Source of the DNA: Mesotoga sp. UBA6090
Lineage (GTDB): Bacteria > Thermotogota > Thermotogae > Petrotogales > Kosmotogaceae
Assembly (NCBI RefSeq): GCF_002435945.1
Contig: NZ_DIXC01000071.1
Location: forward strand, 1-36,557
DNA: 36,557 nt
Reading direction: 5' to 3'
Each line of letters begins with the position of its first letter. Within the stretch, counting starts at the first letter, position 1. Below the pieces are notes generated by a model. That model did not search any database and was not told where the DNA came from. It saw only the letters and a list, made by a program, of their open reading frames with translations. The translations under genes and the position numbers were made by a program. Below are positions 33,870 through 36,557 of this stretch, piece by piece.

Positions 33870-34589
33870 ATGAGAAATAGATCTATGGACCTTAATTACA
33901 AATCTTTCACCAGAAACAGACTTACGATGTTTGAGTACAGGAAGAAGCCGTTGCTCGATCAGTTGGAAAGAATCGAGAACGATATGGAAAGACTCATACC
34001 TCAGAACGACAGCGAGACGCTGCGAAGGCCCGGTTGGGCGAGAACGGCAGAAAGAGACATATCTCAGTTGCTAAGCAAGTTGAGCCAGTTCGATCAAAGG
34101 AGATATGCCGATCTTCAGGAAAGAATGAAAGAAACTGAGGAGAAACTCGATGCCGATGAGATTGAAGAGGAAAATATCGAGCTGGAAGCAATCGCTGACG
34201 AAATCAAGCACTTCGAAGAATTCCAGAAGGAGTACATGGGAGAAGTAGAAAGGGCCAAGAAGAAATTCGAGGAAGAATGGGATCTGACAAATATCGAGCT
34301 GAAATACTCGGAAAACGACTATATCTATAAAGTAATGTCTAAGCTTGAAGAGTTTCGCGGCAGACAAAGCGAAATAAACAAAGGCAAGGCGCTGCGGGAG
34401 CTCCGCAAGAAGAAGGAGGCCGAAGGCATCCTCAAGTTCAATGCCGAAGAGGATGAGAATACTTACGTAAGACGGGTCGCGCAGAGACCGGCCGGCTCCG
34501 TAGAGCCCCCAGCTAAGCCGGAAACCGAAGAACCACCAACAATAATGAGAAGAAGGGGCGGTGGAAGGATAAAGGGGGACGAAGGTTAA
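33870..34589 (+). CDS. Coiled-coil protein of unknown function
   Basis: Highly charged protein of about 239 residues without signal peptide. Long Glu/Lys/Leu heptad-like stretches (about 20-175: LLDQLERIENDMERL, LSKLSQFDQRRYADLQERMK, EEIEEENIELEAIADEI) point to an extended coiled coil. The tail is Arg/Pro-rich (RVAQRPAGSVEPPAKPETEE). AGGAGG at 33852-33857 directly abuts the ATG at 33858, so ATG at 33870 (12-base spacing) is more likely. No family recognised. It is downstream of the secreted protein cluster but separated by a strong terminator, so a separate unit. Confidence 0.7.
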   Translation: MRNRSMDLNYKSFTRNRLTMFEYRKKPLLDQLERIENDMERLIPQNDSETLRRPGWARTAERDISQLLSKLSQFDQRRYADLQERMKETEEKLDADEIEEENIELEAIADEIKHFEEFQKEYMGEVERAKKKFEEEWDLTNIELKYSENDYIYKVMSKLEEFRGRQSEINKGKALRELRKKKEAEGILKFNAEEDENTYVRRVAQRPAGSVEPPAKPETEEPPTIMRRRGGGRIKGDEG

Positions 34590-34605
34590 GGCTCGACTAG
34601 ACTGT

Positions 34606-34620
34606 AGATTCCCGGAATCT
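34606..34620. other. Short perfect hairpin after the coiled-coil gene
   Basis: AGATTC-CCG-GAATCT, six base pairs with a three-base loop, 17 bases after the stop codon. No T run follows, so it may be a weak terminator or a stability element. Confidence 0.4.
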
Positions 34621-34653
34621 TAGATCTGAATTTTCCGATAGAATCTGCCTATT

Positions 34654-34681
34654 TTGATTTTGTTGATCGTTTCTGTATAAT
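34654..34681 (+). promoter_or_regulatory. Sigma-70 promoter without a downstream gene
   Basis: TTGATT (34654-34659), a 16-base spacer and a perfect TATAAT (34676-34681). Start near 34688. No intact gene follows, only about 65 bases and a terminator-like hairpin. Confidence 0.6.
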
Positions 34682-34687
34682 AATCTT

Positions 34688-34797
34688 GAGGAATAAATAA
34701 TCCAGTTGATTTGTTTTGACTTTTTTCCATTTCGTATACGGGTGATTTGCAATGAAGCGCGCTGGAGTGAGTATCACTGTGGCTGCGCTTTTTTCTT
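34688..34797 (+). ncRNA. Putative small transcript (or decayed short gene)
   Basis: The promoter at 34654-34681 and the terminator at 34755-34797 bound a unit of about 110 bases. It could be a small RNA. Alternatively, ATG at 34753 after GGTGAT opens MKRAGVSITVAALF, which looks like a signal peptide. One extra T in the T run would extend it through FFGAVNVRSALVERLLDVED to a TGA near 34865, so this could be a frameshifted small secreted-protein gene. Neither reading can be proved here. Confidence 0.35.
34755..34797 (+). terminator. Terminator-like hairpin
   Basis: AAGCGC (34755-34760) pairs with GCGCTT (34785-34790). Inside is a perfect AGTGA-GTA-TCACT hairpin (34766-34778). The outer stem runs into TTTTTTCTTT. 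Confidence 0.6.
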
Positions 34798-35162
34798 TGG
34801 AGCGGTCAACGTAAGATCCGCTTTAGTTGAGAGGTTGCTCGATGTGGAAGATTCCCGAAGGTGAATGAAAAAAAAGACAATTCCTAAAGTATGTTGTATT
34901 CGCCGTTCCTGCTGGGCGGGAGAGTTTCATCTCCTACCAGCGATTCTTCTGGAGAACGGCACGTGAACTGAAGTTTCTTTTCTAGTTAAGCTTTGGTCTT
35001 ACTAAGAATCCCCGCGAACCCAGTCTAAAAGGATACATCTGTCTTCACAGAGCAAAGACTACGCGCGTGGGTATGTGCCATCATTATATCAGGGGTCTTA
35101 GACTGTATCCAGTCAGCGTACTACGTACAACGCAGCAGACCGCTGTCAAGATCAATTCCCTT
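34798..35162. other. Gap with an imperfect long hairpin
   Basis: No supported gene. At 34902-34960 there is a nested foldback: outer GCCGTTC/GAACGGC, middle GCTGG/CCAGC, inner GGAGA/TCTCC with a six-base loop. An unpaired 12-base stretch lies on the 3' side. The remainder shows nothing recognisable. Confidence 0.5.
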
Positions 35163-35827
35163 CTACCTGTCGAACATCGGTTTGTCGAGGCTTCCGTCTT
35201 TGCAGTACCCGAATTCTTCCCAGTAATCTCTGTACTTGTCGTCGTCGGACCGTTCGATTTCTTCAACCCAACGGGCCCACTTGTAGCCCCATTTGTCTTT
35301 GGCGACCACAATGAAGGGAAAGCCCTGGGCTGGCGGCAGCTCGATACCGTTCAGTTTGTCGGCCAGTATGATATTCCTTTCTCCAATGTAGTCTAGGGTC
35401 AGAGTGGTTGTGTAGCCGTCTGTAGACTTGAATATCACATTTGTCACTCTGTCATCAGGGTCGGCTTTCTCGATCAAATCTATTAGCGGAATCCCTTCCG
35501 AGAGCATCTTCCTCGTCCATCCCTCTACACATTGCAGCGTTACAAGCTTTTCGACATGCTGAAGCTCCTGCAGTTCAGTGTAGTTCATGAAATAAGGGTT
35601 TTTTGCAAGGCCGCCTATCTTCAAGCCATATTCTTAGATATTCACATATTGCACGCCCTTTATAGAATTCTCTCTGAAGGCGCTCAGGTTGTCCAGCTTT
35701 ACTCCATGGTACTCCCTCACGATCACCTCGTCCAAAGGTGCATCATTCATGCCGTTTGTAACTCCAAACACGATAATTATCACTGCGATAATTCCAATAA
35801 GATTAAGAACCAGTATCTTAAAAACAT
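35163..35827 (-). pseudogene. Broken MsrP/sulfite-oxidase-like molybdopterin protein
   Basis: A secreted or membrane-anchored molybdopterin oxidoreductase of about 220 residues, broken near its start. ATG at 35825-35827 with GGAGAG upstream needs one extra T in a T5 run to join KILVLNLIGIIAVIIIVFG, a signal or anchor helix. The frame then runs to QYVNI and hits TAA at 35634-35636 before EYGLKIGGLAKNPYFMNYTE. The catalytic domain is otherwise intact: TLQCVEGW, whose Cys would bind molybdenum as in MsrP's CVEAW, and GYKWARWVEEIE near the end. A shortened protein from ATG at 35624 would lack the exported leader and would not meet its usual partner. Confidence 0.75.
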
Positions 35828-36147
35828 TCTCTCCTTCATATTTAGTATCGTTCTAAACTAGATCGCCTATATAGGCCCTTTGTTCAGGAGCAGATGACTT
35901 CGCTCAATTTGCTTATCGGTGGAATCGTCATCAGCGATAGTCTAGGCCTTTATCTAAGCGAATGTAGTATCTTCAAAGTGTACAGAGGAAGTATGACAGG
36001 GATCATTGTGTTTGGCTATTCTGCGATATTCATCACAAATAATCTACTCGAAAAGGGTAACGTTGCATCAAAAATAAAACTACTCGAAAGGTAAGGATCA
36101 AGGGGATAATCTTCGCGAATGCCAAGTTGAAAGAGGTAGATGCGAAG
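35828..36147. other. Gap before the transposase
   Basis: No supported gene. A plus-strand frame at 35894-36094 (66 codons) has an AGGAG ribosome-site-like sequence but resembles nothing known. The insertion-sequence left end should lie here, probably near 36050-36100, but I cannot define its terminal repeat without the other end. Confidence 0.4.
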
Positions 36148-36557
36148 ATGAAGAGAATAGACATGACTGGATTGATTGAGAAATACTCAAAGAAGTACAG
36201 GGAGGCTGAAAAGAAGGAGAAGAGTAGAATTCTTGACGAGTTTACTGAAGTAGCGGAGTACAACCGGAGCTATGCGTCATTAATACTCAGGAGAGGTTAT
36301 TCTAAGAAGAATGAGAGAAGCAATTTCACAAAGAGACGTGGGAGAAAGAAGAAATATGATTTTGAAGTATTGAGAAAACTTGTTGAGATATGGGAGATCC
36401 TGGACTTTCCTTGCGGCAAGAGATTCAAAGCCATTATTGAAGAGGCGATAGAGAATCTTAGCAAGAATGGTCATTTGTCTTTCACAGAAGAGATCAAGCA
36501 GAAGCTTCTGGAAATAAGTTCCTCCACAATGGATAGACTTCTTCGAAGTGAAAGGAA
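36148..36557 (+). mobile_element. 5' part of an insertion-sequence transposase (window-truncated)
   Basis: An open frame from ATG at 36148 runs to the window end (more than 135 codons). AAAGAGGT lies about ten bases upstream. The translation begins MKRIDMTGLIEKYSKKYREA, then SRILDEFTEVAEYNRSYASL, KRRGRKKKYDFEVLRKLVEI and WEILDFPCGKRFKAIIEEA. This is the N-terminal helix-turn-helix region of integrase-core (rve, DDE) transposases found in many anaerobes; the catalytic core is beyond the window. It is part of an otherwise intact-looking element, but the ends cannot be seen. Confidence 0.75.

Noticed and set aside
36148..36557. Minus-strand frames at 36033-36263 and 36280-36474 as genes
   Set aside because: They lie opposite a continuous plus-strand transposase frame that has a ribosome site and family-like sequence.

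Overview
The window looks like chromosomal DNA of an anaerobic, Gram-negative-type bacterium of the Thermotogota, most probably a mesophilic member such as Mesotoga. This is an inference from general resemblance: moderate GC, strong GGAGG-type ribosome sites with many TTG and GTG starts, lipoprotein and signal-peptide genes, an anaerobic [2Fe-2S] ferredoxin, and many short intergenic repeats. There is no rRNA or tRNA gene to prove it.

Layout. 59-2003 (minus) encodes an OmpR-type response regulator and its histidine kinase. 2108-2383 is a small thioredoxin-fold [2Fe-2S] protein behind a perfect Rex/CRP-like palindrome. 2421-3769 (minus) is a pyroglutamyl peptidase / nitrilase-superfamily pair. 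3868-6856 (plus) is an S9 acylaminoacyl-peptidase followed by a GNAT protein. 6938-7264 (minus) is a cupin, and 7331-8340 (minus) is a DUF389 membrane protein broken by two nonsense codons and one frameshift. 8445-11231 (plus) is a transport/metabolism run: an EamA-type transporter, an acetamidase/formamidase-type amidohydrolase and a YbhN/AglD-type membrane protein. 11257-14520 holds an ElbB-like protein (minus), a glycosyltransferase (plus) and a DUF362 double-[4Fe-4S] protein (minus). 14854-20288 (minus) holds a large hybrid kinase with a C-terminal HPt, a secreted protein, and a tight GDPD / lipoprotein / SYLF operon. 20770-25181 (minus) is a complete AfuA/FbpA-type ABC importer: binding protein, fused double permease, ATPase.

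From about 25.2 kb to the right end the DNA is accessory and decaying. It holds an iron alcohol dehydrogenase pseudogene, an intact fusion of HMA, TauE/SafE and cupredoxin domains (probably copper handling), a GNAT-SCP2 (Eis-like) gene interrupted only by two stop codons, an AhpD-like protein, a Cys-rich DUF6485-like protein, three small secreted proteins with Gly/Pro/Asp-rich or calcium-loop motifs, a coiled-coil protein, a putative promoter-to-terminator small transcript, a broken MsrP-like molybdopterin oxidoreductase, and the 5' part of an insertion-sequence transposase cut by the window end.

The gaps at about 20.3-20.8, 25.3-25.7, 30.0-30.3 and 32.4-33.0 kb are built from related repeat modules. 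One 30-base module occurs twice and on its minus strand has four G-tracts with 3-4-base loops, so it could form a G-quadruplex. The least explained parts are the small secreted protein cluster (31.4-33.5 kb), these repeat modules, and the promoter/terminator unit at 34.65-34.80 kb.
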